Assembly: GCA_002329495.1 (NCBI GenBank)
Contig: DCTH01000112.1
Span: 1,451-11,955, forward strand
From: Syntrophothermus sp. UBA1445
GTDB taxonomy: Bacteria > Bacillota > Syntrophomonadia > Syntrophomonadales > DTU052
DNA length: 10,505 bases
Direction of reading: 5' to 3'
Part shown: positions 1 through 6,512 of the stretch, piece after piece
How positions within the stretch are numbered: position 1 is the first letter of the stretch
Layout: each line of letters opens with the position of its first letter
Notes under the pieces: model-generated
What the model was told of the DNA's origin: nothing
Database searches by the model: none
What the model saw: the letters and a program-made list of their open reading frames with translations, nothing else
Position numbers and translations under genes: made by a program

Positions 1-411
1 ACTGCTACGGCCGCAGCTCGGGTTCGTCCGGATGGAAGCCGTATCTTTGCGGGTGAGGATATCAGCGTTCCCCTGGCCGGAGTAGCTGATGCCCTGCGCA
101 GGATTAGGGCCCTGGGTGAAAAACACGGGGTTCAGGTAGTCAACTACGGTCATATCGGTGACGGCAATGTGCATACCGCCCCGGTTATCGATCCTGAAAA
201 CCCGGCAGAGGTGGAAAAGGTCCTGGGACTGGTTCATGACATTCATCTGTTGGCGATCGAGCTTCAGGGATCGACCACCGGGGAACACGGAGTGGGTGCA
301 GTGCGCCGCGAGTATGCGCGTCTGGAACATGGGCCTGCAGTTGACGTAATGCAAAGTATCAAGAAGGCTCTTGACCCCCATAACATCATGAACCCTGGAA
401 AACTGTTTTAG
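1..411 (+). CDS. glcD: FAD-binding 2-hydroxyacid oxidase/dehydrogenase, GlcD-type, C-terminal part (5' end outside window)
   Basis: The reading frame is open from base 1 to a TAG at 409-411, giving the last 136 residues of a protein whose start lies upstream. What is seen are signatures of the C-terminal FAD-linked oxidase domain of the GlcD / D-lactate dehydrogenase family: GHIGDGNVH near residues 51-59, GEHGVG near residues 95-100, and the characteristic ending LDPHNIMNPGKLF. The N-terminal FAD-binding (PCMH-type) half is not in the window. Family members oxidise D-lactate, glycolate or related 2-hydroxyacids to the 2-oxoacid on FAD and pass electrons to a partner. Here the partner is very likely the iron-sulfur protein encoded 129 bases downstream on the same strand. 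The exact substrate cannot be read from this fragment. No glcE-type gene lies between the two, unlike the enterobacterial glcDEF operon. Confidence 0.9.
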   Translation, partial: TATAAARVRPDGSRIFAGEDISVPLAGVADALRRIRALGEKHGVQVVNYGHIGDGNVHTAPVIDPENPAEVEKVLGLVHDIHLLAIELQGSTTGEHGVGAVRREYARLEHGPAVDVMQSIKKALDPHNIMNPGKLF

Positions 412-427
412 CAAAACTGTAGGGTAA

Positions 428-443
428 GGCAACGGCAGTTGCC
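428..443. repeat. Small inverted repeat in the glcD-glcF gap
   Basis: GGCAAC (428-433) and GTTGCC (438-443) form a perfect 6-bp stem with the 4-base loop GGCA, 16 bases after the glcD stop. No T-run follows, so it is not a convincing terminator. It may be a weak mRNA structure or chance. Confidence 0.3.
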
Positions 444-502
444 CGCCTGATTGTTGAGGTAAGCATTCACGGATCGCTGCACTGTGTTTACGTTTCCATT
501 TA

Positions 503-508
503 TATAAT
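503..508 (+). promoter_or_regulatory. Possible -10 box upstream of glcF
   Basis: A perfect TATAAT lies 33 bases before the proposed GTG start of the iron-sulfur gene, which would give a leader of about 25 bases containing the ribosome binding site. No good -35 hexamer sits at 16-18 bases; the sequence there is near CACTGT. The element is therefore weak, activator-dependent or accidental. The 129-base gap after glcD makes a secondary promoter plausible. Confidence 0.3.
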
Positions 509-524
509 TGCCGTAAGTGTGGCT

Positions 525-531
525 GAGGAGG
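525..531 (+). promoter_or_regulatory. Ribosome binding site deciding the glcF start
   Basis: GAGGAGG at 525-531 stands 9 bases before GTG 541. The longest open frame begins at GTG 517, upstream of this site, and that start has no Shine-Dalgarno sequence of its own. The TTG at 535 is only 3 bases away, too close. GTG 541 is therefore the best start. Confidence 0.7.
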
Positions 532-540
532 ATTTTGGTA

Positions 541-1824
541 GTGGACTTTCGAGAACTACCCCCGGTAAAGGATCAACTTAAGAAGTGCGTACGATGTGGA
601 CGTTGTCGAACAGTCTGTCCGGTTTTTGCGGAGATCAGAAACGAAACGGTCGCTCCCCGGGGCCATGTTTTCATGGTACAGGCCCTGCGGGATGACAAGG
701 TGCAACCGGAAACCCCGGTTTATGACCGACTGTCCAACTGTCTCCTGTGTGAGACCTGTTCGATCAACTGCCCCTCAGGGATAGAGATACCAGAACTGAA
801 TAAAGCAGCTCGTTCTTTTATTTATCAGCAGAACCCTTCGGCTATCAAAGATGTATTTCTGGACCGGGTATGGACCAACCCTACCCTGATGAAACTGGGC
901 GGATTGTTCATGTGGACGGCCAACAAGACCGGTTTGCAGAAGGCGGCCCGCAGTCTGGGTCTGACCAAGCTCTTGCCCGGTGACCTGTCGGAGGCGGAGC
1001 AGATAATGCAGGATGTCCCCCGTCGTTCGGCCCGCAGCATCCTGCCCGAGGTTAACAAGGCGAAGGGTGAAATGAAATACCGGGTCGGATATTTCCTGGG
1101 CTGTGGAACCGATCTCTTTTCCCCATCAGTAGCAGAGGCTACGGTTAAGGTGTTGACTTCCTGGGGCTGTGAGGTGATTATCCCGCGGGACATGAAGTGC
1201 TGCGGGGTGCCGCATGCCGCCAATGGCAAGCTGGACAGCGCCCGTAACCTGGCTATTCAAAACCTTAAAGTGTTTAACCGCCTGGATGTGGACTATATCG
1301 TAACCGATTGTGCCTCTTGTTCAGCCGCCATCTCAGAAAAGAGTCTTCACCTGCTGCTGAATAACCAGGGCTATGACGAGGAGATCAAGAAATTCTGTTC
1401 CAAGGTCTGTGACCTGAACAAGTTCCTGCTCGAGGTCCTGGAGATCAAACCCCAGGGACTGAAACCGGCAAATATTAAGGTTACTTATCACGATCCCTGT
1501 CACCTGGCCAAAGCCCAGGACATACGTCAGCAGCCTCGTGACATCCTGAGGATGATTCCGGGACTGGAACTGGTGGAGATGAAGGACTCTGATCGTTGTT
1601 GCGGTGGTTCGGGGACCTTCAGCATCACTCATTACCCGTTATCCATGAAGGTCCTGGAAAAGAAGATGGATTCCATCGCCAGTACGGGAGCAGATGTAAT
1701 CGCCACCTGCTGCCCCAGCTGTACGATGCAGCTTAAACATGGCACGAATCTTTATCACTACGACGCACCGGTCAAACACCCGGTGGAGTTGCTGGCGGCA
1801 GCGAGCACACAGACGAGAGATTAG
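541..1824 (+). CDS. glcF: GlcF-type (Fe-S)-binding subunit of lactate/glycolate dehydrogenase
   Basis: A 427-residue soluble protein with the layout of the GlcF/LutA/heterodisulfide-reductase-D-like family. Two ferredoxin-type 4Fe-4S motifs lie at the N terminus: C16-x2-C19-x2-C22-x3-C26 (CVRCGRCRTVCP) and C67-x2-C70-x2-C73-x3-C77 (CLLCETCSINCP). Two cysteine-rich CCG domains follow: LGCGTD at 186-191 with KCCG at 219-222 and DCASC at 256-260; then HDPCHL at 317-322 with RCCGGSG at 352-358 and TCCPSC at 389-394. The length is close to that usual for GlcF. Members carry electrons from a flavin 2-hydroxyacid dehydrogenase to a further acceptor. The GlcD-like gene just upstream on the same strand makes this the obvious partner. 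No membrane segment is seen, and the final acceptor is unknown. The start is GTG 541, chosen for the ribosome binding site at 525-531. The gene converges with the icd operon. Confidence 0.88.
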   Translation: MDFRELPPVKDQLKKCVRCGRCRTVCPVFAEIRNETVAPRGHVFMVQALRDDKVQPETPVYDRLSNCLLCETCSINCPSGIEIPELNKAARSFIYQQNPSAIKDVFLDRVWTNPTLMKLGGLFMWTANKTGLQKAARSLGLTKLLPGDLSEAEQIMQDVPRRSARSILPEVNKAKGEMKYRVGYFLGCGTDLFSPSVAEATVKVLTSWGCEVIIPRDMKCCGVPHAANGKLDSARNLAIQNLKVFNRLDVDYIVTDCASCSAAISEKSLHLLLNNQGYDEEIKKFCSKVCDLNKFLLEVLEIKPQGLKPANIKVTYHDPCHLAKAQDIRQQPRDILRMIPGLELVEMKDSDRCCGGSGTFSITHYPLSMKVLEKKMDSIASTGADVIATCCPSCTMQLKHGTNLYHYDAPVKHPVELLAAASTQTRD

Positions 1825-1830
1825 ATTTTT

Positions 1831-1900
1831 GAGCAAGTCGGGGACGGTTCTTTACTTGCGCGCAGTAGCGCGCAAGTAAAGAACCGTCCCCGACTTGCTC
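1831..1900. repeat. Perfect long palindrome (33-bp arms, 4-base loop), REP-like
   Basis: Bases 1831-1863 are exactly reverse-complementary to 1868-1900, with loop AGTA between them. The element lies between the convergent glcF (stop 1824) and icd (stop 1937) genes. No T-run follows on either strand, so it is not a textbook intrinsic terminator, although such a stem could stop or slow transcription from both sides. On the minus strand the flank reads GGGACAGATGGACGGTT, so the core GGACGGTT occurs once in the arm and again just outside it (1903-1910). GGGGACGGTTCTTT-like palindromes recur in clostridial genomes as REP-type intergenic repeats; this is recalled, not checked. Confidence 0.85.
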
Positions 1901-1936
1901 CAACCGTCCATCTGTCCCAATTTCCTAACCTTGGTT

Positions 1937-3217
1937 CTACATATTCCGAATCAGTTCATCAGCGAACTGTGAGCACTTGACTTCGGTGGCCCCTTCCATC
2001 AGCCGGGCGAAATCGTAGGTCACAACCTTGCTGGCGATGGTTTTCTCCAATGATTTAATTATCAGGGCAGCCGCTTCGGTCCATCCCAGGTAACGGAGCA
2101 TCATCTCGCCGGAAAGTATAACCGATGACGGGTTCACCTTGTCCAGTCCGGCATACTTGGGTGCAGTACCGTGGGTGGCTTCAAATATGGCATGCCCAGT
2201 ATCATAGTTGATGTTGGCGCCGGGTGCTATGCCGATGCCTCCCACCTGAGCCGCCAAGGCATCCGAGATATAGTCCCCATTAAGGTTTAAGGTGGCTACC
2301 ACCGAAAACTCCCGGGGCCGGGTCAGGATCTGCTGCAGGAAGATGTCAGCGATGGCATCCTTGACAATGATCCGGCCTTCAGCTTCGGCCTTCGCCTGAG
2401 CGTCATTGGCGGCAGGTTCGCCCTTCTCTTCTTTGATGCGGTCGTACTGGTTCCAGGTAAAGACCCGATCACCGAATTCCTGTTCTGCAACCTCATAACC
2501 CCAGTTTTTAAAAGCCCCTTCGGTGTACTTCATTATGTTTCCTTTATGAACCAGGGTTACACTCTTGCGCCCTTCCGCAATGGCGTTTCGTATGGCGGCC
2601 CGCACCAGTCGTTTGGAACCCTCTTCGGAAACCGGTTTGATACCTAGCCCTGAGGTTTCAGGGAATCGAATCTTCTTGACTTCCATCTCTTCCAACAGGA
2701 AGGTCATCAGCTTTTTGGCCTCATCCGAACCCCGAGGGTATTCGATGCCGGCATAGATGTCCTCGGTGTTCTCGCGAAAGATGATCATATCCGTGTCCTG
2801 TGGGCGTTTGACCGGGGAAGGAACCCCTTCAAACCAGCGGACCGGGCGGACACAGGCGTAGAGGTCCAGTTCCTGCCGCAAGGCCACATTCAATGACCGG
2901 ATACCGCCACCCACCGGCGTGGTAAGCGGTCCCTTGATGGCTACCAGGTAATGGCGGATAGTATCAAGGGTCTCGGGCGGCAACCACTGGCCAGTCTGAT
3001 TAAAAGCCTTTTCTCCGGCCAGCACCTCTTTCCAGACGATCGATTTTTTACCTTCGTAGGCCCTGGCCACTGCCGTTTCCAGTACCCGGGAGGCCGCTGC
3101 CCATATGTCCGGTCCGGTGCCATCGCCCTCGATGAAGGGAATCACCGGTTGATCCGGAACCGTTAGTTTACCGTTTTCAATCTGTATTCTCTGTCCAGTT
3201 TGTGTTGTCATTGCCAA
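1937..3217 (-). CDS. icd: NADP-dependent isocitrate dehydrogenase
   Basis: A 426-residue protein matching bacterial homodimeric isocitrate dehydrogenases along its whole length. It oxidatively decarboxylates isocitrate to 2-oxoglutarate. Visible signatures are [10 protein letters not shown] (29-38), [15 protein letters not shown] (96-110) with Ser108 at the position phosphorylated in the E. coli enzyme, substrate arginines in NVALRQ and [35 protein letters not shown], and [31 protein letters not shown] and [11 protein letters not shown] keep the Lys-Tyr and Tyr/Arg residues that select NADP in the E. coli enzyme. The segment [14 protein letters not shown] resembles the insert of the Bacillus enzyme. 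The start is TTG 3217, 7 bases from AGGAGGG (3231-3225); an ATG at 3211 is the alternative but lies 13 bases away. It is the last gene of the four-gene operon, with 63 bases and a hairpin separating it from the preceding gene. Confidence 0.96.
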   Translation of the reverse strand: MAMTTQTGQRIQIENGKLTVPDQPVIPFIEGDGTGPDIWAAASRVLETAVARAYEGKKSIVWKEVLAGEKAFNQTGQWLPPETLDTIRHYLVAIKGPLTTPVGGGIRSLNVALRQELDLYACVRPVRWFEGVPSPVKRPQDTDMIIFRENTEDIYAGIEYPRGSDEAKKLMTFLLEEMEVKKIRFPETSGLGIKPVSEEGSKRLVRAAIRNAIAEGRKSVTLVHKGNIMKYTEGAFKNWGYEVAEQEFGDRVFTWNQYDRIKEEKGEPAANDAQAKAEAEGRIIVKDAIADIFLQQILTRPREFSVVATLNLNGDYISDALAAQVGGIGIAPGANINYDTGHAIFEATHGTAPKYAGLDKVNPSSVILSGEMMLRYLGWTEAAALIIKSLEKTIASKVVTYDFARLMEGATEVKCSQFADELIRNM

Positions 3218-3224
3218 GATACGA

Positions 3225-3231
3225 CCCTCCT
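3225..3231 (-). promoter_or_regulatory. Ribosome binding site of icd
   Basis: AGGAGGG on the minus strand, 7 bases before TTG 3217 and 13 before ATG 3211. The spacing favours the TTG start and adds two residues to the N terminus. Confidence 0.65.
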
Positions 3232-3243
3232 GCTTATTATGTT

Positions 3244-3270
3244 GGAAGCAGGGGGCGATCCCCTGCTTCC
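3244..3270 (-). repeat. Intercistronic hairpin between the LeuD-like gene and icd
   Basis: GGAAGCAGGGG (3244-3254) and CCCCTGCTTCC (3260-3270) form a perfect GC-rich 11-bp stem with a 5-base loop. On the transcribed strand it lies 10 bases after the LeuD-like stop and 12 bases before the icd ribosome binding site. No U-run follows, so it resembles an mRNA-processing, stabilising or partial-attenuation element more than a full terminator. Confidence 0.7.
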
Positions 3271-3280
3271 TTATTCCGGT

Positions 3281-3781
3281 TTAATCCAGGTTAAATGTCC
3301 CGTTTTTCTTAAAGTGTTCCACCAGTCCACCTTCGGACAGTATCTTCAACATCACCGGGGGGAGCGGGGTTACCTCGATATCAACCCCCTGGGTGAGGTT
3401 GCGGATTTTCCCCTGACTGAGATCAACCTCCAGTTCGTCCCCCGGATTAATCAAGTCCGTATCGCACTCCAATAAGGGCAGCCCGGTATTGATAGCATTG
3501 CGATAGAAAATCCGGGCGAAGGACTTGGCGATCACTGCACTGATATCTGCATTGATTATGGCCAGCGGCGCCTGCTCCCGGGAGGAACCACAGCCAAAAT
3601 TCTTCCCGGCAACAATGAAATCACCCTTAGTGATCTTCGAATAAAACTCGGGATCCAGGTCCTCCATGACATGTTTGGCCAGTTCTTTCATGTCCAGGGT
3701 CTTAAACTTGTGACGCCCCGAGATGATATAATCCGTGTTCACATCGTCGCCAAATTTATGAGTTTTACCCTTGAAATTCAT
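3281..3781 (-). CDS. LeuD-type hydratase small subunit (isopropylmalate dehydratase/homoaconitase family), probable aconitase small subunit
   Basis: A 166-residue aconitase swivel domain of the short LeuD/homoaconitase small-subunit type. FGDDVNTD lies near the N terminus (10-17), and the hallmark [12 protein letters not shown] spans about residues 61-72, with the GCGSSRE loop that contacts substrate. [19 protein letters not shown] follows. With the LeuC-type protein encoded directly upstream it forms a dehydratase that isomerises a 2-hydroxy-tricarboxylate through a cis-alkene intermediate. The loop after NTD reads [11 protein letters not shown], where ordinary bacterial LeuD has a form like ARYLNTTD. 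This loop governs substrate choice in the family. Together with icd downstream and no leuB in view, this points to citrate/isocitrate rather than isopropylmalate (inference). The start is ATG 3781, 7 bases after AGGTGGA (3795-3789); a GTG at 3793 would abut the previous stop and lacks good spacing. Confidence 0.88.
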   Translation of the reverse strand: MNFKGKTHKFGDDVNTDYIISGRHKFKTLDMKELAKHVMEDLDPEFYSKITKGDFIVAGKNFGCGSSREQAPLAIINADISAVIAKSFARIFYRNAINTGLPLLECDTDLINPGDELEVDLSQGKIRNLTQGVDIEVTPLPPVMLKILSEGGLVEHFKKNGTFNLD

Positions 3782-3793
3782 GAATAAATCCAC

Positions 3794-5050
3794 CTACCTT
3801 AAATATTCTCGGGGGTCGCTTATTTGCCCGGCAATAGCCGAGGCCGCCACCGTAGCCGGTGATCCCAGGTATATGAAGGCCTTGTTATTGCCCATTCGTC
3901 CCTTGAAGTTGCGGTTGGAGGTCGCAATCACGTTCTCACCATCCGAGGGCACTCCGTTATGAGTTCCCACGCAGGGACCGCAGCCCGGAGTTACCACCGC
4001 TGCTCCCGCTTCCACCAGGGTGCTGATGATGCCCTCCTTAATGGCGTCCAGGAACACCTGGCGGGAGGAGGGTGCCACGATCAACCTGGTCCGGGGATGA
4101 ACCTTTTTGCCCTCCAGAATACTGGCGGCGATACGCAGGTCTTCCAACCGGCCGTTGGTACAGGTACCGATTACACACTGCTGAATCGGGGTTCCGGCTA
4201 CCTCTCCGATCGGCGAAACATTGTCAACGGTATGAGGCTTGGCTATCTGCGGTTCCAGGTTGCTTACATCATACTCCTTGACCCTGGCATAAACGGCATC
4301 GGGATCAGCGGTCACCGGTGTATATGGTAATGTTGAGTGCTCTTTTATCCAGGCTTCGGTCTTCTCGTCAGCTTCCATCAATCCGACCTTGGCACCCATT
4401 TCAATCGCCATATTGCTGATGGTAAATCTGGCCTCCACCGACAGGGCTTTGATGGCCTCACCCACATACTCGGCCGCCAGATAGGTGGCTCCGTCAGCAG
4501 TAACATCGCCAATCAAATAAAGAATGAGGTCCTTGGAAAAGACCCCCGGTGGCAGTTGACCATTAAGCACGAATTTGAAGGTCTCAGGAACCTTGAACCA
4601 CAGTTTCCCGGAAATGATTCCCGCGGCCAGGTCGGTGGAACCGACCCCGGTAGAAAAGGCATTTAATGCCCCATAGGTGCAGGTATGACTGTCAGCTCCG
4701 ATAACTAGTGAGCCGGGGGCTACATGGCCCCTTTCCGGAACTAACTGATGGCAAACCCCTTCCCCGATGTCATAAAGCTTGACCTGATAACGGTCTGCAA
4801 AATCGCGCATCTTCTTGTGGAGGGCGGAAACCCCCTCCAACGGGCTGGGAGAGCTGTGGTCGATCACCATTGCCACCCGCGCCGGATCGAATGTCTGACG
4901 GCCTCCCATTTCTTCGAAGGCCTGGATGGCCAGGGGTGAGGTTCCGTCCTGGCCCATCACAAAATCAAGATCAGCTACGACAATGTCATTGGCTTTGGCA
5001 TCAGTTCCAGATTTCATTGACAGGATTTTTTCGGCGATTGTCTTGCCCAA
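3794..5050 (-). CDS. LeuC-type hydratase large subunit (isopropylmalate dehydratase/homoaconitase family), probable aconitase large subunit
   Basis: A 418-residue 4Fe-4S hydratase subunit, the usual size for the short LeuC/homoaconitase family. What is seen: MGKTIAEKIL at the N terminus, GADSHTCTYGALNAFSTGVGSTD (118-140, containing the substrate-site DSHT), and the three cluster cysteines Cys297 (IGTCTNGRLEDLR), Cys357 and Cys360 (PGCGPCVGTHNG). The ending GSPATVAASAIAGQI is also typical. It works with the LeuD-type subunit encoded immediately downstream; its TAG stop (3796-3794) overlaps that gene's ribosome binding site. Sequence class alone cannot separate isopropylmalate, homoaconitate and aconitate activity. 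The operon, with a synthase upstream and isocitrate dehydrogenase downstream, favours aconitase. The start is TTG 5050, one base after the synthase stop and preceded by a purine-rich GGGGAGAGGG stretch; the next ATG would remove the conserved N terminus. Confidence 0.9.
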   Translation of the reverse strand: MGKTIAEKILSMKSGTDAKANDIVVADLDFVMGQDGTSPLAIQAFEEMGGRQTFDPARVAMVIDHSSPSPLEGVSALHKKMRDFADRYQVKLYDIGEGVCHQLVPERGHVAPGSLVIGADSHTCTYGALNAFSTGVGSTDLAAGIISGKLWFKVPETFKFVLNGQLPPGVFSKDLILYLIGDVTADGATYLAAEYVGEAIKALSVEARFTISNMAIEMGAKVGLMEADEKTEAWIKEHSTLPYTPVTADPDAVYARVKEYDVSNLEPQIAKPHTVDNVSPIGEVAGTPIQQCVIGTCTNGRLEDLRIAASILEGKKVHPRTRLIVAPSSRQVFLDAIKEGIISTLVEAGAAVVTPGCGPCVGTHNGVPSDGENVIATSNRNFKGRMGNNKAFIYLGSPATVAASAIAGQISDPREYLR

Positions 5051-5051
5051 T

Positions 5052-6224
5052 TTACTTCCCTCTCCCCTTCATATAATTTTCGTACAGTGCTGCGAGTTCT
5101 TTATCAAACAAAGGCCTTTTGAGATCTATGGCGGCGGCCCTGACCAATGCCAGCAGATCCCGGGCCTGCTCATCACTTAGGTTTATCTCATACTCGATAA
5201 ACTTGGCCTTTAAAGCATTTGATCCCGAATGCTTACCAATAACTATCTGGCGCTCCAGTCCCACCTCCTGCGGTGAAAAGGCCTCGTAGTTCAGAGGGTT
5301 CTTCAGAACACCGTCCCCGTGAATTCCGGACTCGTGAGCGAAAATGTTGGTTCCCACGATTGGGTGCGCCGGAGACAGGGTTCTACCGGAAGCAGCGGCC
5401 ACATATTCTGCTACTTCACGAAACATCTCGGTTCTGAAATTGAGATCCAGTCCCATAAGGTGTTTTAATCCCATTACCACCTCTTGCAGCGAGGCGTTCC
5501 CCGCTCTTTCGCCCAGACCGTTTACTGTCACGCCCACATACTTGGCACCAGCGTAAACTCCGGCCAGGGAGTTGGCGGTAGCCAGACCAAAATCATTATG
5601 GGTATGCATCTCAATATCCAGCCCCACCGCATTAACCAGGGTATTGATCTTGCGGAAGGTAGTTAGGGGGTCCAGAATCCCCACAGTATCACAGAACCGG
5701 AGACGGTCAGCCCCGCAGTGCTTGGCAATCAGCGCAAACTCCACCAGAAAATCCATGTTGGAACGAGAAGCATCCTCGCCGTTGACGGATACATACAATC
5801 CCTGGTCCTTGGCAAACTTGACCGCATCCGCCATGCGCTTCAGGACATCCTCCCGGGTGGTTTGCAACTTATATTCTATGTGAATATCCGAAGTCGAAAT
5901 GGATATGGCTACCGCATCAACACCGCACTCGATTGATTGCTTGATATCATTGATAACCGCTCGATTCCAGGCCATAATACTGGCTTTGAGTCCCATGTCG
6001 ACAATTTCGCGGATACATTTCTTCTCGTCGCCACCCATCACCGGAATACCGGCCTCGATCTGGTCAACTCCCAGCTGATCGAGATACCTGGCGATTCTGA
6101 TCTTCTCTTCATTTGAAAATACGACTCCGGCGGTCTGCTCTCCATCACGCAAAGTAGTGTCAACTATGTTGACTTTAGCCCCTTCAACCAAAAACCATTC
6201 TTTACCTAGAAAACTGGTCGGCAA
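5052..6224 (-). CDS. NifV/homocitrate synthase-like acyltransferase, probable Re-citrate synthase
   Basis: A 390-residue member of the DRE-TIM metallolyase family that condenses acetyl-CoA with a 2-oxoacid. Numbered from the chosen start, DTTLRDGEQ lies at 22-30 (catalytic Arg and metal-ligand Asp), NGEDASR at 148-154, HTHNDFG with the metal-binding HxH at 207-213, NGLGERAGN at 235-243, FAHESGIHGDG near 295-305 and IGKHSG near 329-334. It stops there, without the LeuA regulatory domain of true 2-isopropylmalate synthases, and so has NifV/homocitrate synthase length. No nif gene is in view. The downstream hydratase and isocitrate dehydrogenase genes suggest oxaloacetate as acceptor, making citrate as the Re-citrate synthase of Clostridium kluyveri does; that enzyme belongs to this family. 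Homocitrate synthase is the main alternative. The start is TTG 6224, 9 bases after AAAGGAG (6240-6234); the frame opens further up at GTG 6245, which lacks a ribosome binding site. Confidence 0.88.
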   Translation of the reverse strand: MPTSFLGKEWFLVEGAKVNIVDTTLRDGEQTAGVVFSNEEKIRIARYLDQLGVDQIEAGIPVMGGDEKKCIREIVDMGLKASIMAWNRAVINDIKQSIECGVDAVAISISTSDIHIEYKLQTTREDVLKRMADAVKFAKDQGLYVSVNGEDASRSNMDFLVEFALIAKHCGADRLRFCDTVGILDPLTTFRKINTLVNAVGLDIEMHTHNDFGLATANSLAGVYAGAKYVGVTVNGLGERAGNASLQEVVMGLKHLMGLDLNFRTEMFREVAEYVAAASGRTLSPAHPIVGTNIFAHESGIHGDGVLKNPLNYEAFSPQEVGLERQIVIGKHSGSNALKAKFIEYEINLSDEQARDLLALVRAAAIDLKRPLFDKELAALYENYMKGRGK

Positions 6225-6233
6225 TCTATTCCA

Positions 6234-6240
6234 CTCCTTT
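6234..6240 (-). promoter_or_regulatory. Ribosome binding site deciding the synthase start
   Basis: AAAGGAG on the minus strand, 9 bases before TTG 6224. It lies inside the extra coding stretch that would result from starting at GTG 6245, which argues for the shorter protein. Confidence 0.6.
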
Positions 6241-6260
6241 CCCACTTGTCAGAGTTTGAG

Positions 6261-6288
6261 ATTATTTGTACAGATTATGATATTGCAA
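6261..6288 (-). promoter_or_regulatory. Candidate promoter of the synthase-hydratase-icd operon
   Basis: On the minus strand TTGCAA (6288-6283) and AATAAT (6266-6261) are separated by 16 bases, a 4/6 and 5/6 match to the sigma-A consensus. Transcription would begin about 30 bases before the proposed TTG start. The region is AT-rich and other placements are possible. Confidence 0.35.
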
Positions 6289-6428
6289 CTAATATGGTTA
6301 ATTGCACCACTTACGGAAACATCTCGCTTAATACAGGTTTAAATCACTGATTTTTGAATTATAGCATTTATTCATACATTAGCACAGGCACGGTTATTAC
6401 CGACCTGGCTTGATGCGAAATGAGGCCT

Positions 6429-6502
6429 CCCAAATCCGGAACTATTTTGGATTCCAGTTAGAACGGCTCGGTGAATCGCAACTCACAAATCCCGGATTTG
6501 GG
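6429..6502. repeat. Inverted repeat with 11-bp arms framing 52 bases, downstream of gatB
   Basis: CCCAAATCCGG (6429-6439) and CCGGATTTGGG (6492-6502) are exact reverse complements. The right arm also overlaps a tight local palindrome, CAAATCCCGGATTTG (6486-6500). Shorter pairs lie between the arms (AACT/AGTT, and GTGA/TCAC on the minus strand), so the transcript could form a branched structure. No U-run follows on the minus strand, so its role as the gatB terminator is uncertain. Confidence 0.6.
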
Positions 6503-6512
6503 TGAAAAAGGA

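Larger units (their letters stand above)
6246..6512. other. Intergenic region between gatB and the synthase operon
   Basis: These 267 bases contain no convincing gene. The half nearest the synthase is AT-rich and holds the candidate promoter; the half nearest gatB holds a pair of 11-bp inverted repeats. No T-box specifier stem or UGGGUGGUACCGCG-like T-box motif was seen, and no known riboswitch was recognised. Confidence 0.6.

Noticed and set aside
825..1229. 134-codon minus-strand open frame inside glcF
   Set aside because: It is antisense to a strongly supported gene with intact cysteine motifs; its translation shows no recognisable domain and no ribosome binding site was seen.
1333..1632. 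99-codon minus-strand open frame inside glcF
   Set aside because: A shadow of glcF covering the second cysteine-rich domain; no family features.
1831..1900. CRISPR-like or phage attachment repeat
   Set aside because: It is a single inverted repeat with a 4-base loop, not spaced direct repeats, and no integrase or cas gene is nearby.
3959..4330. 123-codon plus-strand open frame opposite the LeuC-like gene
   Set aside because: Overlaps the cluster-cysteine region of a well-supported gene and has no independent signals.
5052..6224. Synthase as LeuA (2-isopropylmalate synthase) of a leucine operon
   Set aside because: The protein lacks the C-terminal regulatory domain, no leuB follows, and the last gene is clearly isocitrate dehydrogenase with NADP-selecting residues, not isopropylmalate dehydrogenase.
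6246..6512. Possible T-box or other amino-acid riboswitch ahead of the synthase operon
   Set aside because: No conserved T-box sequence or specifier-stem arrangement was found by eye, and no U-run terminator stands before the synthase ribosome binding site.
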